A DNA stretch of 64,000 nt from Defluviimonas salinarum (GTDB taxonomy: Bacteria > Pseudomonadota > Alphaproteobacteria > Rhodobacterales > Rhodobacteraceae). The position numbers and the translations under genes were made by a program. Of the stretch, positions 16,660 through 25,574 are shown piece by piece. Within the stretch, counting starts at the first letter, position 1, and every line of letters starts with the position of its first letter. The notes beneath the pieces are model-generated. The model ran no database searches and was not told the origin of the DNA. It worked only from the letters and a program-made list of their open reading frames with translations. The stretch lies in the NCBI RefSeq assembly GCF_026013545.1, contig NZ_JAPDOG010000002.1:248001-312000 (forward strand), read 5' to 3'.

Positions 16660-17799
16660 TCAGTCTTTCCTTGTCTCAATGAACCAAGGGCCGGGGTCCA
16701 CGGGCTCCTTGCCCTGTCTCAACTCTATATAAAGCGTTTCCGTGCGCACTTCGCCACCGGTTTCCTTGGACTCGGCGTCGGTGAGCCCTTCACCGGGCGC
16801 CGCGCCGCCCATGAGGCCGATCGGCGCGCCGGCTTCGAGCACGTCTCCGGTATCCCCGTAAACGGTGCCCAGCCCGGCAAGTACCAGAAGATAACCCGAT
16901 GCCGGCTCAACGATCATCACATTTCCGTAGTCGAGCAGCGGGCCGCGGTAGCGGATCGTCGCCGGCCAGGGCGCTGTGACCAGAGCGCCGGGGCTGGTCT
17001 CGACAAGGATGCCGGGGCGGCGGATGCCGGCGGCGTCGGCCGCGCCGGCGCCGCGCAGGAGTGTGCCGCGCACCGGCAGCGGCAGCGCGCCCTTCGCGCC
17101 GGCGAAATCGTCCATCGGCGCGCCGATATCGGTCTCCATCGCGGCGAGCCCGTTCGCGAAGGCGTCGAGGCTGTCGGCGCTCGCCACCAGCGCGGTCACC
17201 TCCTCGGGATCGTCAAGGAACCGCTGGGGAAGGTCGGTGCGGTCCTGGATCGCCTTGCTGAGCGCGGTCCGCGCGCCCTGCGCACCCGCGAGGCCCTTGG
17301 CCAGCATCTCTGCCGTCTCCGACTGGAGCTGCCGGAGGTGCGCAAGTTCGGCGAGCTGGGCGGCAAGCGCGTCGGCCTCGGTCTCCAGCGCGGGGGCGAC
17401 GGCGGAGAGGATCATGCCGGATCGCGCGGCGCCGACCGGACCGTCGGGATGCAGCAGCAGGAGCGGTGCCGAATCGCGCTCCATCGCCGACATCACGCCG
17501 AGAAGCTGGCCGATCCGGTCGCGCTTGGCGTCGAAATCGGCGGCGATCTCCGCCTCCCGCAGCGAGGCACGGCGGAGCGTGTCGCGCAACGAGGCAAGCC
17601 CGTCCTCGTAGGCCTGGATCGTCCGGGTGAGCGCGGCCACCCGGTCGCGCGACCCATGAGCAGAGTTCAATGCCTCAATCGCGCCGCGCAGGTTCTCCGC
17701 GGCCTGTTCGGCTGCCGGGACCGCGGGATCCTCCGCAGAGGCGGCGGGGGGCAGGCCGGGCGCAAACGCAAGCGCGAGGAGGAGGGCGGGCAGCCTCAT
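16660..17799 (-). CDS. EnvC-like murein hydrolase activator (coiled coil plus degenerate LytM domain)
   Basis: A 379-residue exported protein. It has a signal peptide (MRLPALLLALAFAPGLPPAA), then a long coiled coil (about residues 30-240), then a LytM/M23-like fold (about 265-370: APWPATIRYRGPLLDYGNVM, YLLVLAGLGTVYGDTGDVLE). The zinc-binding residues of active M23 peptidases appear to be missing: VET and VLAGL stand where H-x3-D and H-x-H are expected. This is typical of EnvC activators, which switch on amidases in cell division and do not cut peptidoglycan themselves. It overlaps gpmI by 4 bp and is followed 3 bp later by ctpA. Confidence 0.85.
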   Translation of the reverse strand: MRLPALLLALAFAPGLPPAASAEDPAVPAAEQAAENLRGAIEALNSAHGSRDRVAALTRTIQAYEDGLASLRDTLRRASLREAEIAADFDAKRDRIGQLLGVMSAMERDSAPLLLLHPDGPVGAARSGMILSAVAPALETEADALAAQLAELAHLRQLQSETAEMLAKGLAGAQGARTALSKAIQDRTDLPQRFLDDPEEVTALVASADSLDAFANGLAAMETDIGAPMDDFAGAKGALPLPVRGTLLRGAGAADAAGIRRPGILVETSPGALVTAPWPATIRYRGPLLDYGNVMIVEPASGYLLVLAGLGTVYGDTGDVLEAGAPIGLMGGAAPGEGLTDAESKETGGEVRTETLYIELRQGKEPVDPGPWFIETRKD

Positions 17800-19319
17800 G
17801 CGCGTTCGATGAGTGTCCGGCCGGTCATCTCGGGCGGCAGGTCGAGGCCCATCAGGTCGAGCAGCGTCGGCGCGAGGTCGGCGAGGCGGCCGTTACGGAG
17901 CGTCACGCCCTCCGGTCCGCCGACCAGCACGACCGGCACCGGGTTCGTCGTGTGCGCGGTGTGCGGCCCGCCGGTCTCGGGGTCGATCATCATCTCGCAA
18001 TTGCCGTGGTCGGCGGTGACGATCATCGCCCCGCCGGCCGCCTCGAGCGCGATCATCGCGCGGGCGAGGCCGCGGTCGACCTCCTCGACGGCGGCGATCG
18101 CGGCGGAGAGATCGCCGGTGTGGCCGACCATGTCGGGATTGGCGTAGTTCACCACGATGAGGTCGTAGCCCCTGCCGAACGCGGCGACGAGCGTGTCGGA
18201 AACCTCGGGGGCCGACATCTCGGGCTGAAGGTCGTAGGTCGCGACCTTGGGCGAGGGGGCCATGTGGCGGTCCTCGCCCTCCTCCGGCACTTCCTTGCCT
18301 CCGTTGAGGAAGAAGGTGACGTGGGGGTACTTCTCGGTCTCGGCGATGCGGAACTGTTTCAGCCCGTGCACCGCCACCCAAGCGCCGAGCGTGTTCGCGA
18401 CCGGGCGCTTCGGGTAGGCCGCGGCCATGAAGGCGTCGTGGGTCTTGGAATAGTCGACCATGCCGAGGATCGCGCTCCAGTGCGGGCGGATGCCGCGCGC
18501 GAAGCCTGCAAAGTCGTCCTCGCCCACGGCGAGCAGGATCTCGCGGGCCCGGTCGGCGCGGAAGTTGAGGCAGAAGAAGCCGTCGCCGTCCTTCGCGCCC
18601 TGGTAGCCGTCGATCACCGTGGCCTGGATGAATTCGTCGGTCTCGCCGCGCGCATAGGCGGCGGTGACGGCCTCGGGCGCGGAGGCGGCGGTTAGACCTT
18701 CGGCCTTCATCATCGCGGCATAGGCGCGCTCCACCCGGTCCCAGCGGTTGTCGCGGTCCATCGCGAAATAGCGCCCGGTCACGGTGCCGACCTTCGCGCC
18801 TTCGGGCAGGCGCGCGACTAGGTCGGCGACGAAGCTGTCGGCCGATTTCGGCGCGACGTCGCGGCCATCGGTGACAGCGTGGAGCACCACGGGCACACCG
18901 GCGCCCGCGATCATCTCGCAGGCGGCGAGGACATGGTCGATATGGCCATGGACGCCGCCGTCCGAGACCACGCCCATCAGGTGCGCGGTGCCGCCATCGG
19001 CCTTCAGCGTCTGGATGAAGGCCGCGATCGCGGCATTGGAGAAGAACGAGCGGTCCTCGATCGCGAGGTCGATCTGGCCGAGATCCATCGCCACCACCCG
19101 GCCTGCGCCGATATTCGTGTGGCCGACCTCGGAATTGCCCATCTGGCCCGAGGGCAGCCCGACATCCGGACCGTGCGTCACCAGTCGCGCGTTCGGGCAG
19201 GAGGCCATGATCCGGTCGAAGGCCGGGGTCTGGCCGAGCGCGACCGCGTTGCCCTCGGTCTCGGCGCGCAGGCCCCAGCCGTCGAGGATGCAGAGGACGA
19301 CGGGGCGGGGGTTCGGCAT
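17796..19319 (-). CDS. gpmI: 2,3-bisphosphoglycerate-independent phosphoglycerate mutase
   Basis: A 507-residue cytoplasmic enzyme interconverting 3- and 2-phosphoglycerate with two Mn2+ ions. The alkaline-phosphatase-like start is VVLCILDGWGLRAETEGNAV, and the phosphoserine nucleophile lies in LPSGQMGNSEVGHTNIGAGR. Metal residues lie in VVNYANPDMVGHTGD and MIVTADHGNCEMM. The start at 19319 (MPNPRPVV) is preferred over one nine codons earlier because GGAAGGAG precedes it. It heads the envC-ctpA-rppH overlap cluster. Confidence 0.95.
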   Translation of the reverse strand: MPNPRPVVLCILDGWGLRAETEGNAVALGQTPAFDRIMASCPNARLVTHGPDVGLPSGQMGNSEVGHTNIGAGRVVAMDLGQIDLAIEDRSFFSNAAIAAFIQTLKADGGTAHLMGVVSDGGVHGHIDHVLAACEMIAGAGVPVVLHAVTDGRDVAPKSADSFVADLVARLPEGAKVGTVTGRYFAMDRDNRWDRVERAYAAMMKAEGLTAASAPEAVTAAYARGETDEFIQATVIDGYQGAKDGDGFFCLNFRADRAREILLAVGEDDFAGFARGIRPHWSAILGMVDYSKTHDAFMAAAYPKRPVANTLGAWVAVHGLKQFRIAETEKYPHVTFFLNGGKEVPEEGEDRHMAPSPKVATYDLQPEMSAPEVSDTLVAAFGRGYDLIVVNYANPDMVGHTGDLSAAIAAVEEVDRGLARAMIALEAAGGAMIVTADHGNCEMMIDPETGGPHTAHTTNPVPVVLVGGPEGVTLRNGRLADLAPTLLDLMGLDLPPEMTGRTLIERA

Positions 19320-19440
19320 TGACGGCTCCTTCCTCTTGTGCCGCACCTTCTAGGACGGCGTGGGCGCCTCCGCAACAGGGCGCGGGCAAGGCCGCCGCCT
19401 CCCGGCGGGTCGGGTGGTCCCGTTCTGATTGGGGCCGTGA

Positions 19441-20016
19441 TCAGCGCTGCGCCCGTGCCGTCCTCTGAAATCGGTCACGGGCGGCGCGGCGCAGCGTGTA
19501 GAGATCGGCGCCGATCGACTTGGCGACCGGCACGGAGCCATCGCGATAGGCGATGTTCGCGGCCTCTGCATCGCTCGCGTCAAGAAGTTCCGCGACAGTT
19601 TCGGCTGCAGCGAGGAGGTCCTCGTAATCCTCCGCCACGCCGGTGACCAGCCCGGCATCCTCCTCCGGCAGGTCCCGGTCCCGGGCAAAGGTGCGGCGGA
19701 AATCGGCCAGGCTTTCGCGATTCAGGCCGATGCGGTTCGTAAGCCGCCGGAGGTCGCCGGAATTCGCGCTGCCATCAGTGCGCTCATAGGAGTTGTAGCC
19801 GCCATAGGCCGCGAGGATCGACATGCTCTGGTGCCACATCAGTTCGCGCATCGCGTAGTCGAGCGTGTAGATGGTGTCCATCCGGCGCTCGTCGGCACCG
19901 AGCATCCGCGCGGCTTCCTTCGCGTCTTGTGCCGCGGCGGGCTCGAAAGGTGCGGCGAAGGCGGCGAGGAGGCAGAGGGCCGGCAGGATCCGGCGCAAGC
20001 GAAGATCTGGGGTCAT
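19441..20016 (-). CDS. Exported protein of unknown function
   Basis: A 190-residue protein with a clear signal peptide (MTPDLRLRRILPALCLLAAF, cleavage probably after EPAAAQ). The start at 20016 is chosen for the strong AAGGAAGGAA site upstream. The mature part is mainly helical and charged, with MDTIYTLDYAMRELMWHQSM, LRRLTNRIGLNRESLADFRR and DRFQRTARAQR. I do not recognise a family or catalytic motif. It sits between rlmH and gpmI on the same strand, a position typical of group-specific periplasmic proteins. There is no evidence of lipidation. Confidence 0.75.
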   Translation of the reverse strand: MTPDLRLRRILPALCLLAAFAAPFEPAAAQDAKEAARMLGADERRMDTIYTLDYAMRELMWHQSMSILAAYGGYNSYERTDGSANSGDLRRLTNRIGLNRESLADFRRTFARDRDLPEEDAGLVTGVAEDYEDLLAAAETVAELLDASDAEAANIAYRDGSVPVAKSIGADLYTLRRAARDRFQRTARAQR

Positions 20017-20076
20017 TGTCGCGTTCCTTCCTTTCCCGCAGCCTACCACGCGGGCGGAAAGGGAAGAAACCGCTGC

Positions 20077-20547
20077 TCAGACCCGGTGATAGGGCGCGCC
20101 GGCGAGGATCGAGGCGGCGCGGTAGATCTGTTCGGCCAGCATCACCCGGACCAGCATGTGCGGCCAGACCATCGCCCCGAACGAGATCGCCTGGTCCGCC
20201 TCGGCGCGAAGGCCCGGCGCGAGCCCGTCGGCGCCGCCGATCAGGAAGGCGACGTCCTGCCGGCCGGCGTCGCGCCAGCGCGCCAGCATCTCGGCGAAAT
20301 CGGGAGAGGACATGGTGCGGCCGCGTTCGTCCATGATGGCGAGAAGGGCGCCCGCGGGAACCGCGCGGCGCAGGAGCGGCGCCTCGGCCTCCATGCCGCC
20401 GCCCTTCCTGTCCTCGACCTCGTGAACGGAAACCGGGCCGAGGCCCAAGGCCCGGCCCGTCCTGTCGAACCGTGTCAGGTAGTCATCGACCAGCGCACGC
20501 TCCGGTCCGGCCCGGAGCCGGCCCACGGCGCAGATGTGCAGGCGCAT
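20077..20547 (-). CDS. rlmH: 23S rRNA (pseudouridine-1915-N3) methyltransferase
   Basis: A 156-residue SPOUT methyltransferase that modifies pseudouridine 1915 in 23S rRNA helix 69 of assembled ribosomes. The start MRLHICAVGRLRAGPERAL and the knot-forming C-terminal part (VAFLIGGADGLAPGLRAEAD, MVWPHMLVRVMLAEQIYRAA, PYHR) are diagnostic. The start at 20547 overlaps the rsfS stop by one base (TGATG). Length matches the family (about 155). Confidence 0.95.
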   Translation of the reverse strand: MRLHICAVGRLRAGPERALVDDYLTRFDRTGRALGLGPVSVHEVEDRKGGGMEAEAPLLRRAVPAGALLAIMDERGRTMSSPDFAEMLARWRDAGRQDVAFLIGGADGLAPGLRAEADQAISFGAMVWPHMLVRVMLAEQIYRAASILAGAPYHRV

Positions 20548-20918
20548 CAGTTCTGGCGCGAGGCCAGTCCCGCGCCGGCGGGCATCCACATCTTCTCGAG
20601 CTGGTAGAACTCGCGCACTTCCGGACGGAAGACGTGAACCACGACGTCCTGGCTGTCGATCAGCACCCAGTCGCCGGCATCCTTGCCTTCGATCTTGCAG
20701 TTGCGGCCGAACTCGTGCTTCAGCCGTTCTACCAGCTTCTCGGCGATCGCCGCGACCTGGCGCGAGGAGCGCCCCGAGCAGATCACCATGTAATCGGCGA
20801 CGGAGGACCGCCCGCGGAGATCGATCGTCACCACGTCTTCGGCCTTGTCGTCATCGAGGGAGGAGAGAATCCGGGCGAGCAGAACGTCGCTCTGGATCTC
20901 GGTGGGCTCTGCCGTCAT
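20547..20918 (-). CDS. rsfS: Ribosomal silencing factor
   Basis: A protein of about 123 residues that binds uL14 on the 50S subunit and blocks subunit joining in stationary phase. Family features are DDDKAEDVVTIDLRGRSSVA, DYMVICSGRSSRQVAAIAEK and GDWVLIDSQDVVVHVF. The ATG at 20918 (MTAEP) is preferred; an in-frame GTG six bases earlier is possible. It precedes rlmH with a one-base overlap, the usual gene order in alphaproteobacteria. Confidence 0.94.
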   Translation of the reverse strand: MTAEPTEIQSDVLLARILSSLDDDKAEDVVTIDLRGRSSVADYMVICSGRSSRQVAAIAEKLVERLKHEFGRNCKIEGKDAGDWVLIDSQDVVVHVFRPEVREFYQLEKMWMPAGAGLASRQN

Positions 20919-21071
20919 TGGCACCGGCCCTGCGGCCTGAGACGCGGCCGCCTTTGCAGTATGAAACAGGACATCGTCCTCCTGGGATGTGCGCCGACCC
21001 GACCCCGGCGCTGGTCATGATCCCACGGTAGCATCGCGGGGGGGAAAGCTCAATGACGGCCGGCCCAGGGG

Positions 21072-22418
21072 TCAGCTTCCGGTGTCGGGGCGTGGCCGGA
21101 TGGTCTCGGTCCGCAGTTCCGAGCCCTTCAGCACCGTGACCTCGCGCTGGGGGAACGGGATCGAGATCCCGTGTTTCTTGAACGCGTCCCAGAGCGCCAG
21201 ATAGACATTGCCGCGCACATTGGTCAGCCCCTCGACCGGATCGGAGATCCAGAAGCGCAGGATGTAGTCGACCGAACTGTCGCCGAAGCCGGTGATGTGG
21301 CAGACGGCGGGCCGGGAACTCAGCACGCGTTTCACCGAATGGGCCGCCTCGATCGCGATCTTGCGCACGAGATGGGGATCATCGCCGTAGGCGGTGCCGA
21401 AGAAGAGGTCGATCCGGACGAACTGGTTCGTATGGGACCAGTTCACCACCTGGCCCGTGATCAGGTCCTCGTTCGGGATCAGGTATTCCTTGCCGTCGCG
21501 GGTGACGACCGAGACGTAGCGCGCGCCGAGTTCCTCGATCCAGCCGAAAGTGTCACCGAGCGAGATGACGTCGCCGGGCTTGATCGACTTGTCGAGCAGG
21601 ATGATCACGCCCGAGACGAGGTTCGACACCACCTTCTGCAGGCCGAAGCCAAGGCCGAGGCCGATGGCGCCCGACAGGACCGCGAGCCCGGTCAGATCGA
21701 ACCCCACCGCCTTCAGGCCGATGAAGAAGGCTGCCGAGTAGAGCGTGATCTGCAGGAACTTCACTGTCAGCACGCGCATCGAGGGGCTGATGTCCTCGTT
21801 CGCGCCGATCCGTCTCGCGGCCGTGTGCGACGCCGTGCGCGCGGCGATCACCAGCAATGCGGTGACGATGGCCGCCTTGAGGATCGCCAGGACGCTGAGC
21901 TTGAAGTCGCCGAACTCGATCGAGATGTCGTCGAGCAGGATCGCCGCCTCGTCGACGAGGCCGAGATAGTAGATCGTGGCGTAGATCGTCAGGCCCCAGA
22001 CCGTCAGCCGCCTGAGGGAGCGGTTGCGCACCACCTGGGCCGCGATGCGGATGAAGAGCCACGCCGTGGCGATCGTCGCGGCCAGCGTGAGCAGGTAGCG
22101 GCGCGACGGGAAGGTGTAGATGAGCGAGAACGCGCCAGAGGCGAGCCAGCAAAGCGTCGCGAAATACGCCAGTGCCATCCGGTTGCGCAGCACGATAAGC
22201 CAGCGCAGTTGCCACTTCGGCCGGCCCTCCAGCGACCGGATCCAGTCCTCGAACTTCGGACCGATCTGGCGGTCCAGAAGCCAGGCCAGGGCAACGCAGC
22301 TGAGGATCGTGGCCAGCTGGCCGAGCTGGTTCGGCAACCACAGGAGCCGCAGGTTGAGCCAGAGCATCGACCACAGCTCTTCGAGGCCGGACAGGATCGT
22401 TTCGTATTCGCCTTCCAT
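21072..22418 (-). CDS. Mechanosensitive ion channel, MscS family
   Basis: A 448-residue membrane protein with several N-terminal hydrophobic spans (LATILSCVALAWLL, MALAYFATLCWLASGAFSLI, LLTLAATIATAWLFIRIAA, VWGLTIYATIYYLGL). The MscS core follows: pore helix (GLAVLSGAIGLGLGFGLQKV then VSNLVSGVIILLDKSI, about residues 240-280), beta domain (KPGDVISLGDTFGWIEELGA) and the upper alpha/beta domain. It is larger than E. coli MscS (286 residues) because of extra N-terminal spans. It probably relieves osmotic downshock. It stands alone between rsfS and leuC. Confidence 0.9.
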   Translation of the reverse strand: MEGEYETILSGLEELWSMLWLNLRLLWLPNQLGQLATILSCVALAWLLDRQIGPKFEDWIRSLEGRPKWQLRWLIVLRNRMALAYFATLCWLASGAFSLIYTFPSRRYLLTLAATIATAWLFIRIAAQVVRNRSLRRLTVWGLTIYATIYYLGLVDEAAILLDDISIEFGDFKLSVLAILKAAIVTALLVIAARTASHTAARRIGANEDISPSMRVLTVKFLQITLYSAAFFIGLKAVGFDLTGLAVLSGAIGLGLGFGLQKVVSNLVSGVIILLDKSIKPGDVISLGDTFGWIEELGARYVSVVTRDGKEYLIPNEDLITGQVVNWSHTNQFVRIDLFFGTAYGDDPHLVRKIAIEAAHSVKRVLSSRPAVCHITGFGDSSVDYILRFWISDPVEGLTNVRGNVYLALWDAFKKHGISIPFPQREVTVLKGSELRTETIRPRPDTGS

Positions 22419-22525
22419 CTGGCCCTTTCCCTGGTCCTGCCTTCTTGTGCCAGCATCGCGGCGGCGGTGGCAAGGCTCGCGCTTTCGCTTGCGGGACTCG
22501 GGGCCAAAGTGTATCTCCTGCGCGC

Positions 22526-22612
22526 ATGAAGCGCATTTTCGACATGGATGACCGTGCGCGCCTGCCCTGGCGCTTCTTCGGAGCGACGCTCAGCGTGCTT
22601 GCCCGCGCCTGA
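22526..22612 (+). CDS. Possible small protein (28 residues) upstream of leuC
   Basis: An ATG-to-TGA frame encoding MKRIFDMDDRARLPWRFFGA followed by TLSVLARA, 60 bp upstream of leuC. No strong ribosome site is seen. The charged start, aromatic centre and hydrophobic tail look more protein-like than random sequence, but there is no family to cite. It has four leucines spread out, not in a run, so it is not a classic leucine attenuator leader. Low confidence. Confidence 0.25.
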   Translation: MKRIFDMDDRARLPWRFFGATLSVLARA

Positions 22613-22672
22613 TCGCGCGCGCGGCGCAAACAGTCACTGCCCTTCTCTCAACAGTTCAACGGGAGCGGACCG

Positions 22673-24088
22673 ATGTCCCCCAAGACCCTCTATGACAAGA
22701 TCTGGGATGCACATGTCGTCGACACTCAGGACGATGGCACCTGCCTTCTCTATATCGACCGCCACCTCGTCCACGAGGTGACCTCGCCGCAGGCCTTTGA
22801 GGGCCTGCGCATGACCGGCCGCAAGGTGCGGGCGCCGGAAAAGACCATCGCGGTGCCGGACCACAACGTGCCGACGACGCTCGACCGCGAGAAGGGGATC
22901 GAGAACGAGGAAAGCCGGATCCAGGTCGAGGCGCTCGACAAGAACGCCAGGGATTTCGGCATCAACTACTACCCCGTCTCCGACATCCGCCAGGGCATCG
23001 TCCATATCGTCGGTCCCGAACAGGGCTGGACCCTGCCGGGCATGACCGTGGTCTGCGGGGATAGCCACACCGCGACGCACGGCGCCTTCGGAGCGCTGGC
23101 GCATGGCATCGGCACGTCGGAAGTGGAGCATGTGCTCGCCACCCAGACGCTGATCCAGAAGAAGTCGAAGAACATGAAGGTGGAGATCACCGGCAAGCTC
23201 AGGCCGGGCGTCACCGCCAAGGACATCACCCTGTCGGTGATCGGCGCGACCGGCACCGCCGGCGGCACCGGTTATGTCATCGAATACTGCGGCGAGGCGA
23301 TCCGCGACCTGTCGATGGAAGGCCGCATGACTGTCTGCAACATGGCGATCGAGGGCGGCGCGCGGGCCGGCCTGATCGCGCCGGACGAGAAGACCTTCGA
23401 GTATGTGAAGGGCCGGCCCCACGCGCCGAAGGGCGCGCAGTGGGAAGCCGCACTGACCTGGTGGAAGACGCTCAAGACCGACGAGGGCGCGCATTTCGAC
23501 AAGGTCGTGACGCTGAAGGGCGAGGACATCGCCCCGGTCGTGACCTGGGGCACGAGCCCCGAGGACGTGCTGCCGATCACCGGCGCCGTGCCCTCGCCCG
23601 AAGACTTCAAGGGGGGCAAGGTCGAGGCCGCGGCGCGGTCGATCGAGTACATGGGCCTGACGCCGGGCCAGAAGCTGACTGACATCAAGATCGACACGGT
23701 CTTCATCGGCTCCTGCACCAACGGCAGGATCGAGGATCTCAGGGCGGCCGCCGAGATCCTCAAGGGCAAGAAGATCGCCGCCGGGATCCGGGCGATGGTC
23801 GTGCCGGGCTCCGGTCTCGTGCGCGCGCAGGCGGAAGAGGAAGGTCTGGCGCAGATTTTCATCGACGCCGGGTTCGAATGGCGGCTCGCGGGCTGCTCGA
23901 TGTGCCTTGCGATGAACCCCGACCAGCTTTCGCCGGGTGAACGCTGCGCGGCGACCTCGAACCGCAACTTCGAGGGCCGTCAGGGCCGGGGTGGGCGCAC
24001 CCATCTGATGAGCCCCGCGATGGCCGCGGCGGCGGCGGTTACGGGGCACCTGACAGATGTACGGGACTTCATGCTAACCCATGCCTGA
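22673..24088 (+). CDS. leuC: 3-isopropylmalate dehydratase, large subunit
   Basis: A 471-residue aconitase-family subunit for isomerising 2- to 3-isopropylmalate in leucine synthesis. The 4Fe-4S ligands are Cys in [16 protein letters not shown] and the C-x-x-C pair in [15 protein letters not shown]. Substrate-site motifs include [20 protein letters not shown] and [13 protein letters not shown]. Length matches LeuC. It forms an enzyme with LeuD, encoded 603 bp downstream with one membrane-protein gene between. Confidence 0.96.
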   Translation: MSPKTLYDKIWDAHVVDTQDDGTCLLYIDRHLVHEVTSPQAFEGLRMTGRKVRAPEKTIAVPDHNVPTTLDREKGIENEESRIQVEALDKNARDFGINYYPVSDIRQGIVHIVGPEQGWTLPGMTVVCGDSHTATHGAFGALAHGIGTSEVEHVLATQTLIQKKSKNMKVEITGKLRPGVTAKDITLSVIGATGTAGGTGYVIEYCGEAIRDLSMEGRMTVCNMAIEGGARAGLIAPDEKTFEYVKGRPHAPKGAQWEAALTWWKTLKTDEGAHFDKVVTLKGEDIAPVVTWGTSPEDVLPITGAVPSPEDFKGGKVEAAARSIEYMGLTPGQKLTDIKIDTVFIGSCTNGRIEDLRAAAEILKGKKIAAGIRAMVVPGSGLVRAQAEEEGLAQIFIDAGFEWRLAGCSMCLAMNPDQLSPGERCAATSNRNFEGRQGRGGRTHLMSPAMAAAAAVTGHLTDVRDFMLTHA

Positions 24089-24115
24089 AGTGCAACGTAC
24101 GAGGAGCGGTTTTCG

Positions 24116-24643
24116 ATGAAGGAATGGCTGAAATATCTGCTGCTGGGTGTTCTGTCGGTCGTGTTCGGCGTGATCGTCCTGGGCAATACCTTCGCGGCGT
24201 CCCTGGCGGTCACTACACTCACAGGTGTCGTGTTCCTCGTCAGCGGCGCTTTCCAGATTGTCGGCGGATTCTCGGCAGAGGGCACTGCCAGCAAGTTCTT
24301 CAGCGTCCTTCTCGGAGCGCTGATGGCCTTCCTGGGGGTGTCCTTCCTCTTCAACCCGCTGGAAGGCTTGATCTCGCTGGCGTTTCTGATCGTGATCCTG
24401 CTGATCAGCAGCGGGATCGTGCGGATCGCCTTTTCTTGGCGTATGCGGGACACGCGGTTCTTCTGGCCAATGCTGATTTCAGGCGCCCTTTCGGTGCTGC
24501 TCGGCGGCTACATCCTCGCGAATTTCGCCACCGCTTCGGTCAACATCCTCGGGATCCTTCTCGGTATCGAACTGCTCTTCAACGGGGCGGGGTTCGTCGT
24601 GATGGCGTTCTTCCTCCGCGCGATGGGCGGAAGGCTCAAGTAA
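24116..24643 (+). CDS. HdeD/DUF308-family membrane protein
   Basis: A 175-residue, very hydrophobic protein with about six membrane spans (YLLLGVLSVVFGVIVLGNTF, LTGVVFLVSGAFQIVGGF, FFSVLLGALMAFLGVSFLF, LISLAFLIVILLISSGIVRI, MLISGALSVLLGGYILANF, ILGILLGIELLFNGAGFVV). The repeated two-helix units and WP(M)-L-SGALS-L-GGY pattern fit HdeD, linked in E. coli to acid resistance. It lies between leuC and leuD, 27 bp after leuC with GAGGAG upstream, so it is probably co-transcribed with leucine genes without a known role there. Confidence 0.85.
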   Translation: MKEWLKYLLLGVLSVVFGVIVLGNTFAASLAVTTLTGVVFLVSGAFQIVGGFSAEGTASKFFSVLLGALMAFLGVSFLFNPLEGLISLAFLIVILLISSGIVRIAFSWRMRDTRFFWPMLISGALSVLLGGYILANFATASVNILGILLGIELLFNGAGFVVMAFFLRAMGGRLK

Positions 24644-24691
24644 AACACTGAACCGGAACGCGGGCGGGGCCCGGTTCCGACGGAGACAAGC

Positions 24692-25297
24692 ATGGACAAA
24701 TTCACAACCCTGACCGGGATCGCTGCGCCGATGCCACTCGTGAACATCGACACCGACATGATCATCCCCAAGCAGTTCCTGAAGACGATCAAGCGGTCAG
24801 GGCTCGGCAAGAACCTCTTCGACGAGATGCGCTACAACGCAGACGGGTCGGAGATCGAGAGCTTCGTGCTCAACCAGCCGGCCTACCGCGACGCGCAGAT
24901 CCTCGTCGCGGGCGACAACTTCGGCTGCGGCTCCTCGCGCGAGCACGCCCCCTGGGCGCTGCTCGACTTCGGCATCCGCTGCGTGATCTCCACGAGCTTC
25001 GCCGACATCTTCTTCAACAACTGCTTCAAGAACGGCATCTTGCCGATCGTGCTGCCCCAGGACGCCGTCGATGTGCTCATGGGGGATGCCCGCAAGGGCG
25101 CCAACGCGCGCATGACCGTGGACCTTGAGGTACAGACCGTGACGAGCTCCGACGGGCAGAGCTTCGGCTTCGAAGTGGATGCGTTCCGCAAGCATTGCCT
25201 GCTGAATGGACTCGACGATATCGGCCTGACGCTTGAAAAAGCTGCGGCGATCGACGCGTTCGAAAGCAGTGCGGCGCAGGCTCGCCCCTGGGTGTGA
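24692..25297 (+). CDS. leuD: 3-isopropylmalate dehydratase, small subunit
   Basis: A 201-residue swivel-domain partner of LeuC. Diagnostic motifs are [19 protein letters not shown] near the start and [20 protein letters not shown] (about residues 69-90), which binds substrate, then [17 protein letters not shown]. Length matches LeuD. An intrinsic terminator begins 26 bp after its stop, marking the end of a leuC-HdeD-leuD unit. Confidence 0.96.
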   Translation: MDKFTTLTGIAAPMPLVNIDTDMIIPKQFLKTIKRSGLGKNLFDEMRYNADGSEIESFVLNQPAYRDAQILVAGDNFGCGSSREHAPWALLDFGIRCVISTSFADIFFNNCFKNGILPIVLPQDAVDVLMGDARKGANARMTVDLEVQTVTSSDGQSFGFEVDAFRKHCLLNGLDDIGLTLEKAAAIDAFESSAAQARPWV

Positions 25298-25323
25298 ACC
25301 CATTGTCAACACGATGAAATTTC

Positions 25324-25351
25324 GGCCGCCCTCTTGGGCGGCCTTATTTTT
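25324..25351 (+). terminator. Intrinsic terminator after leuD
   Basis: GGCCGCCC (25324-25331) pairs perfectly with GGGCGGCC (25336-25343) across a TCTT loop and is followed at once by TTATTTTT. It is a textbook rho-independent terminator 26 bp downstream of leuD. Confidence 0.9.
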
Positions 25352-25574
25352 GAACCATTCTCGGCGGATTCTTGCTCATGAAATGATGCAATGTCGCACC
25401 ACTTGCACCACGAAAAGGTCCGAAAGCCTTGGTCTACCTCATCATTGGTTGTTGTGGAGGTCGATTTGGGCAAGAATCGGTCACAATTGAGGCCAAGCGC
25501 CACGATTGGCGGAGTGACGCCGATCGCAAGGCGAGGCAAAGAACCGGCTTCAGCCGGACAGGGGACGTAGGGCA
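25352..25574. other. AT-richer intergenic stretch after the leuD terminator
   Basis: This 223-bp stretch is visibly less GC-rich than the genes around it and has no frame that looks coding. It must hold the promoter of the following membrane-protein gene, since the leuD terminator isolates it, but I could not settle on a convincing -35/-10 pair. Confidence 0.4.

Noticed and set aside
20961-21020. Short frame MKQDIVLLGC... between rsfS and mscS
   Set aside because: No ribosome site, no conserved features, and it ends within 19 codons.
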